Below are positions 27,532 through 37,192 of a DNA stretch of 64,000 nucleotides, piece after piece. The notes beneath the pieces are model-generated. The model was not told where the DNA came from. It searched no databases and saw nothing but the letters and a program-made list of their open reading frames with translations. The position numbers and the translations under genes are program-made. Each line of letters opens with the position of its first letter. Position 1 is the first letter of the stretch. The stretch is from Methanobacteriaceae archaeon (GTDB lineage Archaea; Methanobacteriota; Methanobacteria; Methanobacteriales; Methanobacteriaceae). The DNA lies in contig JAQXTL010000014.1 in the NCBI GenBank assembly GCA_029219465.1, positions 1 to 64,000 of the forward strand, written 5' to 3'.

Positions 27532-27709
27532 TAAAACACCTAATAATCGTAAGTTATAATATTATTAGTTTATTTTTTAAGGTTTATAAACTTGCTTTTT
27601 TTAAACTTGGAGTTTTTTTTAAAATGTTAAATACTTTAATGATTAGATATATAATAACATTTAATAATTTTCAAATATATTTTAATCAATAAAAGTGTAG
27701 AATGATAAC

Positions 27710-28543
27710 ATGGAACTTACAGATATTCATCCGGGAATTTACATATGCTACTATTTGATTCTCGTGTTGTTTGCATTTATTTTCAACAATCCTTTCTTTA
27801 GTCTTACATTTTTATTGTTAATGATTGTATTAATTTATCTTCAGGATTTAAGTTCCCAGTTAAAAAGTACATTGATGTTTTACATTCCAATGGCTGTTTT
27901 AATAATCATTCTAAATCCTCTGTTTAATAAAACAGGTGCTCACAAAATCTATCTTTTTTCAAATTTCTTTATTACCTATGAAGCTTTGATTTATGGGATT
28001 TTAATGGCTATTTAACTTTTAATTATCCTTTTGGTATTTACTTCATACAATAAATCAGTTTCATACCAGGATATGCTTTACATCTTTTCTAAAAAGCTTC
28101 CAGTTGTGTCAATGATTATTGTTATGGCGCTACGTTTTGTTCCGCTAATTACTAATAGGGCAAGAGAAATTGGAAAGATTCACAAACCATCTCTTAAAGA
28201 TGATTCTTTTATTAATAAAGCAAAATCTAAAGGTAAGGTAATGGGAATAACCGTTGCATGGTCTTTGGAAGAATCCATGTTTACTGCTAAATCAATGAAA
28301 TCACGTGGTTATGGCAGTTCTAAGAGAACCTGTTATTTGTCTTATAAGTTATCACAAATTGATTATGCTTTAATTGCTTTAATTAGTGTTTGTGTAGCTA
28401 TTTTATCTTACGGATTAATCAATGGAATTGGTATAATTACAATTTATCCTTCAATTAATTTTTCATTTACTCAAATACCCGTTAATATTTATTATTTTGT
28501 ATTTATTGTATTTGTTATCTCCATTGATTTTTTTAGAAATTAG
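27710..28543 (+). pseudogene. EcfT transmembrane component split by an in-frame stop
   Basis: EcfT is the scaffold membrane subunit of energy-coupling-factor vitamin or metal transporters. The frame encodes four to five membrane segments, but a TAA at 28013-28015 interrupts it after 101 residues. Reading continues in the same frame without any shift, and the rest contains the coupling motifs near ITNRAREI and KSMKSRGYG that contact the ATPase. One base change, TTA to TAA, explains it. Either the gene is inactivated, the stop is read through, the two halves are made separately (TTG at 28031), or the base is a sequencing error. It heads the EcfT-EcfAA'-EcfS operon. Confidence 0.85.
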
Positions 28544-28555
28544 GGAGGTAATCCA

Positions 28556-30172
28556 ATGGCGTTAATTGAGTTTAATAATTTTAGTTTCAAATATAATGAA
28601 TCTGAAGATAATATTCTAAGTGATATTAATTTAGAAGTTGAATCAGGTGATTTTGTATTAATTTGCGGTCCGTCTGGTTGCGGTAAAACAACACTTCTTA
28701 GTAATTTAAAAAAAGAATTGCTTCCAAATGGTATTCGCTCAGGGGATGTTAAATATGATAACTGTTCTGTTGGCGATTTGGATGAATTAGTATCAGCATG
28801 TGATATAGGATATCTTTTCCAAAATCCTGATGCTCAAATTGTTACTGATAGTGTAATTCAAGAAATTGCATTTCCTTTGGAAAACATAGGAACTCCTACT
28901 GAAGAGATAAGAAACAGAATATCGGAGCTTGTTTCATTTTTTGGAATCAATGAGATATTACACAAAAATGTTGATGAACTATCCAACGGACAAAAACAGC
29001 TTGTAAATCTTTGTTCTTTATTGGTTTTAAGACCTAAAGTTTTAATTTTAGATGAACCTTTATCTCAGCTTGATCCGATTACTTCATACAAAATATTATC
29101 AATTATTAGAAGATTAAATGAGGAATTTTCAATTACAATAATCATGAGTGAACATCAGCTTGATAATATTTTCCCGCTTTGTGATAAGGTTGTCTTTTTA
29201 AACAATGGTCAGATTGAATTTAATGACAATCCACGTGATGTATGTAAAAATATGAAGGATGATATGGTTTATGGACATTTTCTACCTTCAATTTGTAAAA
29301 TATACAAGCTATTAGTTGATAATAATCCATCTTTAGCTAATTTGGATATTCCACTTAATATTCGTGAAGCAAGAAGGTTTTTAAATAAAGTTCCTAGTGA
29401 TATTATAACTTCTAGTTGTAATTTGGAATTTAGTTATGATTCAAGTAATGAAACTCTTATTAAAATGAAGAATGTCTATTTTGCTTATGAAAAACACAAT
29501 CTAATTATTAAAAACTTAAATTTTGATTTAAGAAAATGGGATTACGCAGCTATTGTTGGAAGTAACGGTTGTGGAAAATCAACATTGCTTCAGATATTAA
29601 CAGGTCTTATTGATCCAATTAAAGGAAAGGTAAAATCCAAAAAAGACCTTAGCGTTGCTTATGTTCATCAAAATCCGATGATTCATTTTTCCCATGATAC
29701 TGTAAAGGAAGAATTAGTTGAAGATAATGAAAATAATTCTAATTTCAAAAACCTTGTAGAATTTTTCCAAATTGAAGATTTACTAAATCAACATCCTTAT
29801 GACTGCAGTGGAGGAGAACAGCAAAAAATCGTTATTGTTAAGGCACTTTTGAAAAACCCTGATGTTTTGGTTTTAGATGAACCGACCAAATGTTTGGATC
29901 CAATTTCATCTAAAATAATTTCAGATAAATTAAAAACACTACACAATGAGGGTTTAACAATTATTATGGTCTCTCACGACTTGGATTTTGTTGCAAACAA
30001 CTGTAACAGATGTTTAATGCTATTTGATAAAACTATCCAAGTAGATAATCATCCTAAAAATATATTTGTTGAAAATAATTTTTACACAACATTTGTTAAC
30101 AGAATGGTTAAGGACCATCTTAACTGCGCTGTTACCATTGGAGATGTTGCTCAAATTTGGAATTTAAAGTGA
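28556..30172 (+). CDS. ECF transporter ATPase, fused EcfA-EcfA'
   Basis: The 538 residues are two ABC ATPase domains in one chain. Domain 1 has Walker A GPSGCGKTT at 38-46, signature LSNGQKQ and Walker B LILDEPLS. Domain 2 has GSNGCGKST near 338, signature CSGGEQQ and LVLDEPTK. The fusion replaces the usual separate A1 and A2 subunits. GGGAGGT precedes the ATG. It lies between the split EcfT gene and the S component, so a working transporter would depend on EcfT being made. Confidence 0.92.
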   Translation: MALIEFNNFSFKYNESEDNILSDINLEVESGDFVLICGPSGCGKTTLLSNLKKELLPNGIRSGDVKYDNCSVGDLDELVSACDIGYLFQNPDAQIVTDSVIQEIAFPLENIGTPTEEIRNRISELVSFFGINEILHKNVDELSNGQKQLVNLCSLLVLRPKVLILDEPLSQLDPITSYKILSIIRRLNEEFSITIIMSEHQLDNIFPLCDKVVFLNNGQIEFNDNPRDVCKNMKDDMVYGHFLPSICKIYKLLVDNNPSLANLDIPLNIREARRFLNKVPSDIITSSCNLEFSYDSSNETLIKMKNVYFAYEKHNLIIKNLNFDLRKWDYAAIVGSNGCGKSTLLQILTGLIDPIKGKVKSKKDLSVAYVHQNPMIHFSHDTVKEELVEDNENNSNFKNLVEFFQIEDLLNQHPYDCSGGEQQKIVIVKALLKNPDVLVLDEPTKCLDPISSKIISDKLKTLHNEGLTIIMVSHDLDFVANNCNRCLMLFDKTIQVDNHPKNIFVENNFYTTFVNRMVKDHLNCAVTIGDVAQIWNLK

Positions 30173-30176
30173 TAAT

Positions 30177-30782
30177 ATGGAAATATCAATGTTAATAACT
30201 ATGGTTTTGTCAATTCTTCTTATTGTTGGAGTTATTTATTCAATTTTTAAGATGTTTGAAAACTCAAAACCTACTACTGAATCTATTGTGCTTTTGGCAA
30301 TTTTAATTGCTACTGCATCTATTGGACGTTTGATTTTAATTTCAATACCTTCTGTAAATCTACAATCATTCATTGTTATTATGGCAGGTATTGTTTTTGG
30401 TAAAAAAGAAGGATTTATCGTTGGTTCTTTATCTGCTCTTGTAACCGCAATGATTTTAGGAATTGGCCCTTGGGTTGTCTTCCAGATGATTGGATGGGGA
30501 TTAATGGGACTTACTGCAGGTTTAATAGCTGAAAAATTAGATAATATTGTTTTCAGAGTTGCATTTGGATTAGCATGGGGATTATTATACGGATGGATTG
30601 CTGATTTAAGTGGAATTTTCTATTTAGGTTCTATCAATTTAGGATCAGTTTTAGGTTTGTTTATATCCAGTTTCCCATTTGATATGTTGCACGGAGTTTC
30701 CAATGCTGTATTATTGGCAGTTTTCTACAACTGGTTTAAAAAGATATTTTTAAGATCAAAAACCAAATACTTACCCCAATAG
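30177..30782 (+). CDS. ECF transporter substrate-binding S component
   Basis: A 201-residue protein with about six membrane helices. It has the S-component layout, including small-residue helix 1 (AILIATASIGRL) for EcfT docking and the GFIVGSLSALVTAMILGIGPW loop region. The substrate is unknown; similar proteins in vitamin and cobamide uptake exist, and cobamide precursors would fit this genome. It starts 4 bp after the ATPase gene. A hairpin plus T run closes the operon at its stop codon. Confidence 0.8.
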   Translation: MEISMLITMVLSILLIVGVIYSIFKMFENSKPTTESIVLLAILIATASIGRLILISIPSVNLQSFIVIMAGIVFGKKEGFIVGSLSALVTAMILGIGPWVVFQMIGWGLMGLTAGLIAEKLDNIVFRVAFGLAWGLLYGWIADLSGIFYLGSINLGSVLGLFISSFPFDMLHGVSNAVLLAVFYNWFKKIFLRSKTKYLPQ

Positions 30783-30810
30783 CTTTTTTAAGCTATTCTT
30801 TTTTTCTTTT
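30778..30810 (+). terminator. Hairpin terminator of the ECF operon
   Basis: AATAGCTT (30778-30785) pairs with AAGCTATT (30790-30797) around a four-T loop and is followed by a long T-rich tract. It includes the TAG stop of the S-component gene. Confidence 0.7.
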
Positions 30811-31128
30811 TAGTAAAATTTTTAAATACATTTTTTTTATCTTATTTGTTGATAATACTTACATAATCTTTGAAATCTTTTTTTATATAATTTTATGATG
30901 TTTTAAATTAACTCTATTTTTTTGAAATATGTGGGTTTGATAAAGTTAAATGATTGATTTCACAGTTGTGTTTTTTCATCTTTTTGCAGTTTAGAAATAT
31001 TTATATTTAAATTACATACAATATTTAATTAAGAAATTTTTCTTTTGTAGATGGAATTTTTTTATAATTTTAAAAATTTTTCTCTCTGATAAAGAATTTT
31101 TTATAGCAAACCATAGGGGTCATTTTTC
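30811..31128. other. AT-rich gap without recognisable gene
   Basis: About 320 bp of A/T-rich DNA with no open frame of note, no tRNA-like segment and no repeat beyond T tracts. It must hold the promoter of the AAA ATPase gene downstream. Confidence 0.5.
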
Positions 31129-32364
31129 ATGTCAAATAATTTGATTAAACGTGCGGCATATGTTAATCAGTTAAAGGATTATGTCAATACTGATTTTGTT
31201 AAGGTATATACAGGTATTAGAAGGTCAGGTAAAACCAGTTTAATGTATAATATTATTGACGAGCTTAAATCAATGGGGGTTAAAGACGAAAATATCATCT
31301 TCATTTCATTTGAATCAAGGGAATATAATCAAATCGATAGTAGTGAGAAATTGGATGAAATAGTTTACAATAAAACCGAAAATATCAAAGGGAAGATATA
31401 TCTTTTTTTTGATGAAATCCAGCAAGTTAAAGGTTGGGAAAAATCTATAAACAGTTATCGTGTTTCTATTGACAGTGATATATACATTACAGGTTCAAAT
31501 TCAAAGTTGCTATCTGGTGAGCTTGCCACACTCCTGACTGGAAGGTTTTTAACAATTAATGTGTATCCATTTTCATTCAAAGAGTTTATCCAGTATAAAA
31601 ATGAAATTGAAGGTGTTGAAATAAACGAATACTCAATAGCTAAACTATATGATGAGTACTTCAATTTCGGAGGCATGCCTGGTATTTTGACATTGGGAAG
31701 TAATGAGTTTAAAAAAATGGCTTTAAAAGACATTTACAACTCAATTCTTTTTGAAGATATCGTTACAAGATTTAAGATAAATAATATTGACTTGCTACAG
31801 CGTTTCAGCAGATATATGATTTCAAGCACTGGCGAAATATTTTCATCTAAAAGCATAAAAAATTATCTTAAAAGCAATGACATCTATACTTCTCAGGACA
31901 CACTACTTAAATATAATAGCTATTTAAATCAGTCATTTTTTATCTCCAAATGCAAATGCTTTGAGCTTAAAGGAAGAAAAGAAATGAAAATCCTTGGAAA
32001 ATATTATCTGATGGATCATGGATTTCATCATGCCCTAATTGAAGACAACATCTTAAAAGTAACTAAAATTCTTGAAACAATTGTTTATATTGAACTTCTT
32101 AGAAGAGGATATAAGGTCAATGTAGGAAGAAATCCTGATGATACCGAAGTGGATTTTGTTTGTGAAAAATCAGGTAAATACAAATATATTCAGGTATCTT
32201 ACAGATTATCTAGTGAAAAAACACTGAAACGTGAAATTAATCCATTACTTCGCATACCTGATAAATATGAATCTATACTTATAACAACTGAAAACCATGA
32301 CTTCTCTAAAGATGGAGTCAAACATCTAAACATTATTGATTTCTTATGTGGAAATGATGTATAA
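31129..32364 (+). CDS. AAA_14/DUF4143 ATPase
   Basis: A 411-residue protein of the ATPase group with an N-terminal AAA_14 domain and a C-terminal DUF4143 domain. Walker A (GIRRSGKTS) lies near residue 29, and the acidic Walker B IYLFFDEIQQ near 88. The C-terminal part ends with a restriction-endonuclease-like NPDDTEVDFVCEK segment near residue 340, in which D-x(n)-E-VDF resembles a PD-(D/E)xK core. Such proteins occur in many scattered copies in anaerobes and their function is not known. GGGG precedes the ATG. No partner gene is adjacent, so it looks like an accessory gene. Confidence 0.85.
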   Translation: MSNNLIKRAAYVNQLKDYVNTDFVKVYTGIRRSGKTSLMYNIIDELKSMGVKDENIIFISFESREYNQIDSSEKLDEIVYNKTENIKGKIYLFFDEIQQVKGWEKSINSYRVSIDSDIYITGSNSKLLSGELATLLTGRFLTINVYPFSFKEFIQYKNEIEGVEINEYSIAKLYDEYFNFGGMPGILTLGSNEFKKMALKDIYNSILFEDIVTRFKINNIDLLQRFSRYMISSTGEIFSSKSIKNYLKSNDIYTSQDTLLKYNSYLNQSFFISKCKCFELKGRKEMKILGKYYLMDHGFHHALIEDNILKVTKILETIVYIELLRRGYKVNVGRNPDDTEVDFVCEKSGKYKYIQVSYRLSSEKTLKREINPLLRIPDKYESILITTENHDFSKDGVKHLNIIDFLCGNDV

Positions 32365-32539
32365 TGCATAGACATAAGATTTTTGAGGTTTTGGAGAATG
32401 GTTGCTTGTCATAATTATTTTAATGTTCTATTGACTTCATAATTAATATCTAACTTCAATAGTAAAAAATCTCAAATATCAATACAGCGATATTCACGAT
32501 AAGCATACATATAATTTAGAAGTGATATAATTATTAATC

Positions 32540-33334
32540 ATGAAAAAAGCTGTTGTATTTGATAACTCAGGAACATTGATTGAGCGATATCGTGTTATTA
32601 AAAATGTTGTTACCGGAGAGTTTTCAACTGACGTTAATTCTTTGGATTTAATAGATTCTAAAGATTCACTTGTGTTGGTTGTTCTTCAATATAATACAAA
32701 TAAATTTTTAGATTTAAATCAGGACACCTTAATTTGTGATGTTATCAGACAGTTTAATATTGATTTCGATATTAGTTTTTCAAAAAAACAGTTTTCCAAA
32801 GCTGAAGTTAAGGAAATTATTGATAAAGAGACTACTGCTACTGTTTCAGATATTACTGATGCTTTTGACATGTTAGGTGAAAAAATTCCACAAATGGAAT
32901 TATGCAACGGTTCTGCTTTAATTTTGGATATGGATTTGGGTATTGTTTTATACACAATTACTTCTGCTGGAGTATTTTTCCCTAAGGTTTTTGAAACAGT
33001 TGAGACATTAAAATCCAGAGGAATTGAAATTTTTATTGCATCCGGTGATAGAAAAGGAGCTATTAACAGACTTGCCAGTTTACTTGATGTACCTGAGGAT
33101 AATGCCTATGGAACTGTTTCAACTAAAGGCAAATGTGAAGTTGTATCTATCTTAAAGGATGCTGGTTATAAAGTCATGATGGTTGGGGATGGACTTAACG
33201 ATATTCTTGCATTTAAAAAAGCAGATGTAAGTGTTTTAACAATAGAACAAAAAGAGGAAGTATCTGATAAATTAATGGATAAAACAGACTATATTATTGA
33301 GGATATTTTTGAAGTTGTTGATATTGATTTTTAA
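32540..33334 (+). CDS. HAD-family protein with P-type-ATPase-like motif I
   Basis: A 264-residue haloacid dehalogenase fold protein. Motif I reads FDNSGTL near residue 7, motif II SGDRKG near 165, and the GDGLNDILAFKKADVS motif lies near 218. Motif I lacks the second Asp of HAD phosphatases and instead has Ser at that place, like the DKTGT of P-type ATPases. The last motif is also P-type-like. It has no membrane helices, so it could be a soluble P-type-ATPase-like phosphatase. Its neighbours give no hint of substrate. Confidence 0.75.
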   Translation: MKKAVVFDNSGTLIERYRVIKNVVTGEFSTDVNSLDLIDSKDSLVLVVLQYNTNKFLDLNQDTLICDVIRQFNIDFDISFSKKQFSKAEVKEIIDKETTATVSDITDAFDMLGEKIPQMELCNGSALILDMDLGIVLYTITSAGVFFPKVFETVETLKSRGIEIFIASGDRKGAINRLASLLDVPEDNAYGTVSTKGKCEVVSILKDAGYKVMMVGDGLNDILAFKKADVSVLTIEQKEEVSDKLMDKTDYIIEDIFEVVDIDF

Positions 33335-33356
33335 ATTATTATTTTTTTTAAGTTTT

Positions 33357-33377
33357 AACTTATAACTTATAACTTAT
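33357..33377 (+). repeat. Three tandem AACTTAT heptads in the leuA leader
   Basis: Three perfect copies of AACTTAT stand head to tail between the HAD gene and leuA. The same heptad fills the region before parA 5 kb away. It may be an operator or a remnant of that repeat family. Confidence 0.7.
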
Positions 33378-33458
33378 ATCAAATTTTTACCAATGAAAAA
33401 TTTATTAATATTCAATTTTATACTTATATATTATAAAATGGCAAATGGGAGGAATACT

Positions 33459-34997
33459 ATGTCTTTTACAAATATGGAAACTCTAAAAAAAGATAATATG
33501 AATTTAGCTGATAAAATTTATATTTTGGACACAACATTAAGGGACGGTGAACAGACTCCTGGTGTTGCTTTGACTGTTGATGATAAAATTCAAATTGCTC
33601 AAAAACTTAACAATTTGGGTGTAGATAAAATAGAAGTTGGTTTTCCTGCTTCTTCACCAGGGGAAATCGAATCTGCTAAAAAAATTAAAGCAAGAGATTT
33701 GGATTCAACCTTAGTTGGTTTATCACGTAGTTTAAGAAAAGATATTGATGCGGTAATTGATGCAGAATTAGATTATGTTCACACTTTCATTGGTACTTCT
33801 CCATTGCACCGTGATTATAAACTTAAAAAGTCAAAAGAAAAAATCATTGACTCTGCTGTTGATACAGTTGAATATGCAAAAGATCATGGTTTAACTGTTG
33901 AATTTTCTGCAGAAGACGGTACTAGAACTGAACGTGAATTTTTATTTGAAATATTTAATGAAGTGGTTAGTGCAGGAGCTGACTTTTTAGATGTTCCTGA
34001 TACTGTAGGTATATTAACACCTGCTCTTACACGTAATATGATAACTGATATTAAAAACAATTTCAAAACACCTATCAGTGTTCATTTCCACAATGATTTC
34101 GGACTTGCTAATGCAAATACTCTAACAGCTATTGAATGTGGTGCTAATCAGGCTCACGTTACCATTAACGGTTTAGGTGAAAGAACCGGTAACTGTTCAT
34201 TAGAAGAATTAGTAATGGCTCTTAAATCTGCTTATCAAATTGATTTAGGACTTGATACTACAAGATTATACAGTTTATCCAATTTAGTTGGTCGTTTAAC
34301 TGGGGTTAAAATGCCTGTTAACAAACCAATTGTTGGTGATAATGCATTTGCTCATGAATCAGGTATTCATGTTCATGGTATTTTAAACAATGCATCAACC
34401 TATGAACCAATGTCTCCTGAGATGGTTGGTCACTCTCGTAGGATTATTTTAGGTAAACACACTGGTGCTAATGCAGTTAGAGCTAAATTAAAAGAATATC
34501 ATATTGATTTAGATGAAGAACAATTTAACAATGTTTTCAATAGCATTAAATCTTTAGGTGACAGTGGTAAATGTGTTACAGATGATGATTTAGTAGCTAT
34601 TGCGATTACTGAACTTTCATCTGCTCGTGAAACACCTATTATCATTAAAGGTTTAAGCATTTCAATGGGTGCTAATGTTTCTCCAACTGCTACTGTTAAA
34701 TTAGAAATTGATGGTGTTATTAAAGAAACTGCAAGTACTGGTGTTGGACCAATTGACGCTGCTTTAAATGCTGTTCGTGATTTAATTCAAGATACTATTG
34801 ATATGGAATTAGAAGAATATAACTTAGAAGCCATTACTGGTGGTACTGATGCTTTAGCAGAGGTATTTGTAGTCACTTCTGATTCTGAAGGCAATAATTC
34901 TACCGGACGTTCAACAAATCAGGACATTGTTATGGCAAGTATTCTTGCTATTGTTGATTCTATTAATAAATTATTATTAATTAAAAGGTCCATTTAA
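33459..34997 (+). CDS. leuA: 2-isopropylmalate synthase (citramalate synthase family)
   Basis: A DRE-TIM metallolyase of 512 residues. It has LDTTLRDGEQTPG near residue 24, the metal-binding HFHND near 208, and a C-terminal regulatory LeuA-dimer domain (about 385-510) that senses the end product. Citramalate synthase and homocitrate synthase share this plan. HTFIGTSP and HESGIHVHG favour isopropylmalate synthase, though citramalate synthase is possible. The start at 33459 is chosen for its GGGAGG site; the upstream frame from 33393 encodes a hydrophobic, unconserved stretch. Confidence 0.85.
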   Translation: MSFTNMETLKKDNMNLADKIYILDTTLRDGEQTPGVALTVDDKIQIAQKLNNLGVDKIEVGFPASSPGEIESAKKIKARDLDSTLVGLSRSLRKDIDAVIDAELDYVHTFIGTSPLHRDYKLKKSKEKIIDSAVDTVEYAKDHGLTVEFSAEDGTRTEREFLFEIFNEVVSAGADFLDVPDTVGILTPALTRNMITDIKNNFKTPISVHFHNDFGLANANTLTAIECGANQAHVTINGLGERTGNCSLEELVMALKSAYQIDLGLDTTRLYSLSNLVGRLTGVKMPVNKPIVGDNAFAHESGIHVHGILNNASTYEPMSPEMVGHSRRIILGKHTGANAVRAKLKEYHIDLDEEQFNNVFNSIKSLGDSGKCVTDDDLVAIAITELSSARETPIIIKGLSISMGANVSPTATVKLEIDGVIKETASTGVGPIDAALNAVRDLIQDTIDMELEEYNLEAITGGTDALAEVFVVTSDSEGNNSTGRSTNQDIVMASILAIVDSINKLLLIKRSI

Positions 34998-35178
34998 TAA
35001 TATTTAATTATTTTTTTTATTTGGACTTTCTGTTTAATAATTTTTTTAATTTTATTATTTTTGTTTAATTTTTATTTATTTTTTATCTTTTTTTTGAGGT
35101 TTTTGTCAAGTTTTTTATAATTCATATGTAAAATTTTATATACATTAATCTGCTAATATTACTATGGTGACTTTAAAT

Positions 35179-35454
35179 ATGGAGAATAATACAATTTTTG
35201 TTGGCAGTAAACCTGTTATGAATTATGTTTTAGCAGTTGTTACACAATTCAATGAAGGCAATAATGGTGTTGTTCTTAGGGCAAGAGGTAAAGCTATTAG
35301 CCGAGCTGTTGATACTGCTGAAATTGTTAGAAACAGATTTGTCCCAGATTCAGATGTTACTGATATTCAAATTTCAACTGAAGAAATTGAAAACTTTAAC
35401 AATGAAAAAACAAATGTTTCTATTATAGAAATTTCAATGGAAAAGAGTGAATAA
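35179..35454 (+). CDS. albA: Alba chromatin protein
   Basis: A DNA/RNA-binding chromatin protein of about 91 residues. The signature [14 protein letters not shown] and the [14 protein letters not shown] helix match Alba. The ATG at 35179 is preferred because GGTGA lies eight bases before it; the ATG at 35164 would add five residues and overlap that site. With the histone gene 16 kb away, two chromatin proteins lie near the origin. Confidence 0.93.
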   Translation: MENNTIFVGSKPVMNYVLAVVTQFNEGNNGVVLRARGKAISRAVDTAEIVRNRFVPDSDVTDIQISTEEIENFNNEKTNVSIIEISMEKSE

Positions 35455-35466
35455 ATACTCTTTTTA

Positions 35467-36123
35467 TTAAAATTTCTTTAATAGATTCTTCTCAAATAAA
35501 TATTTTGAAAGTAAAATGTTTGAGGTTCCTTTTCCCTTAGCTTGTGTTTTTCCTTTAACAATTGCTTTTAAGACACTATCAATATCTTTTTCACAATCAA
35601 TTAAACTGTAACAATCACCCACAAATTTCCAGTAGTGAGAGTCACTTGCTCCTAGTGATGGAATTTTTTTATTTTGTGATAATTTTTTTGCTTTACTGTT
35701 ACAATATCCTACAATAAATCTTGCGTTTTTTGTTTCTATTGCATCAATTTTTAACTTTTCATTTTCACTTTCACACAAAAGACCATGTCTGTAAAAACAG
35801 TAAGGATGAGGGATAATTGCTATACCCCCTAAATCATGAATTCTGTCTATTGTATCTGCAGGTGTTAGTCCTTTAGGTATTGTTTGCTCACACCCAAAAC
35901 CAAGGATATGACCTTGTGTTGAAGAAATTTCTATAGATGGAATGGCAAGTATATCTGTATTTCTAGTTTTTCTTAAAACTTCACTAGTTCCATCTACAGT
36001 ATTGTGATCGCTTATTGCTATGATGTCGATATTTCTACTATTAGCTACTTTTAAAATATCATCAATTTTAGAACTTGAGTCATCTGAGTATTCACTGTGA
36101 ATATGTGAATCCATTTTTAGCAT
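35467..36123 (-). CDS. PHP-domain phosphoesterase
   Basis: A 218-residue PHP domain protein. Metal ligands are visible as HIHSEYS near residue 7, ISDHNT near 38, PHPYC near 110 and ASDSHYW near 169. Such enzymes hydrolyse phosphate esters or 3',5'-nucleotides; the substrate is unknown. It follows the DUF1786 gene by 5 bp, so they form a pair. GATGAT precedes the ATG. Confidence 0.85.
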   Translation of the reverse strand: MLKMDSHIHSEYSDDSSSKIDDILKVANSRNIDIIAISDHNTVDGTSEVLRKTRNTDILAIPSIEISSTQGHILGFGCEQTIPKGLTPADTIDRIHDLGGIAIIPHPYCFYRHGLLCESENEKLKIDAIETKNARFIVGYCNSKAKKLSQNKKIPSLGASDSHYWKFVGDCYSLIDCEKDIDSVLKAIVKGKTQAKGKGTSNILLSKYLFEKNLLKKF

Positions 36124-36128
36124 TTATA

Positions 36129-37157
36129 TCATCCTAAGATTGTTTTAACCAAACCGATGGTACCAGTCATCATTACATCTCCACCAGGTGCAGCATGATG
36201 CCAGTCAAGGTTTGTTTTTTCTATTAGTTCTCTTTTAGGTCCGCTAACAATGACTTTTTCAAGTTTTGATATAGGATTAAGTACATGTGCACCGTGTCCG
36301 TGATCATTGTATACTTCTTCGTTGGTAATTGTACCTTCAGCTAATCTTTTAAGGTATCTTTCAAGTGATTCACCAGTTAAGCTTGAAGTGTGGTGTTCAA
36401 ATACTCCCTGGATTTTTCCATCTTCAATAGTTGCTGCGGTAGTATGACCGTTACCGATGTCTATTACAATATAACTGTTTAATTTTTCTGCAACTTCATC
36501 AAAGCACATTCCAGCTATTGATGCAAATTTAGTATCCATTAATAATGGAGTCTCATCAATTCCTTCACTTTCAACTGTTCTTTTAACAGCATTCATTCTT
36601 GTAAAATATTCAGGTAAATCTTCTAAAAATCCAAATTCCAATGGAGAAATTGGTTTTGATATTTTTTCTCTGATTTTTTCGAATCTGAAGTCTCTGTCAC
36701 CCATATTTTCATTGTATCCATGGTCTTGAACTGCAATAGCTATTTTATCAAAATCAAATTCCAAATCATATCCTAATAAGAAATTGGATAATTGGGTTAT
36801 ATTTATATCTCCCATTTTGATTTTTGTATAACTTGAGTAATCTTTGGATTCGTTTGCAATTTCAATTCCATATGATTTTACCTGATCTAAATTATCACGT
36901 ATAGTTCTTGCACATAATGGTTCCATTACAACAGAGTATCCTTTTTCCATATGTTTTAAGATACTTTGTTTTATTTTTCCTCCACCCATTATTTCTCCTT
37001 CAAAATAAATGTCATTTTCAATTTCATTTATCTGTTGGGAGATGAATAAGTGAGGAGAAGGCAAAACCAGTTTAATAGAGTTTTCTAATTCCTTTTTGGT
37101 ATTGTAAATCATTATGTCTTGGGTACCTGTTCCAACATCAATAGCTAATACTCTCAT
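36129..37157 (-). CDS. DUF1786 ASKHA-fold protein
   Basis: A 342-residue protein of the archaeal DUF1786 family. It begins with LAIDVGTGTQDIM and has a second VIDIGNGHTTAA near residue 228, the two phosphate-binding loops of the sugar-kinase/Hsp70/actin fold. ATP binding is therefore likely; the substrate is unknown. The product ends with an AAPGGDVMMTG motif. It is transcribed away from trpB2 and shares an 89-bp intergenic region with it. Confidence 0.75.
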   Translation of the reverse strand: MRVLAIDVGTGTQDIMIYNTKKELENSIKLVLPSPHLFISQQINEIENDIYFEGEIMGGGKIKQSILKHMEKGYSVVMEPLCARTIRDNLDQVKSYGIEIANESKDYSSYTKIKMGDINITQLSNFLLGYDLEFDFDKIAIAVQDHGYNENMGDRDFRFEKIREKISKPISPLEFGFLEDLPEYFTRMNAVKRTVESEGIDETPLLMDTKFASIAGMCFDEVAEKLNSYIVIDIGNGHTTAATIEDGKIQGVFEHHTSSLTGESLERYLKRLAEGTITNEEVYNDHGHGAHVLNPISKLEKVIVSGPKRELIEKTNLDWHHAAPGGDVMMTGTIGLVKTILG

Positions 37158-37192
37158 AATTTTTCATTGTTTTTTATCATATTAATAGTATA

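Noticed and set aside
28013-28015. In-frame stop in EcfT as pyrrolysine or selenocysteine recoding
   Set aside because: The codon is TAA; pyrrolysine uses TAG and selenocysteine TGA.
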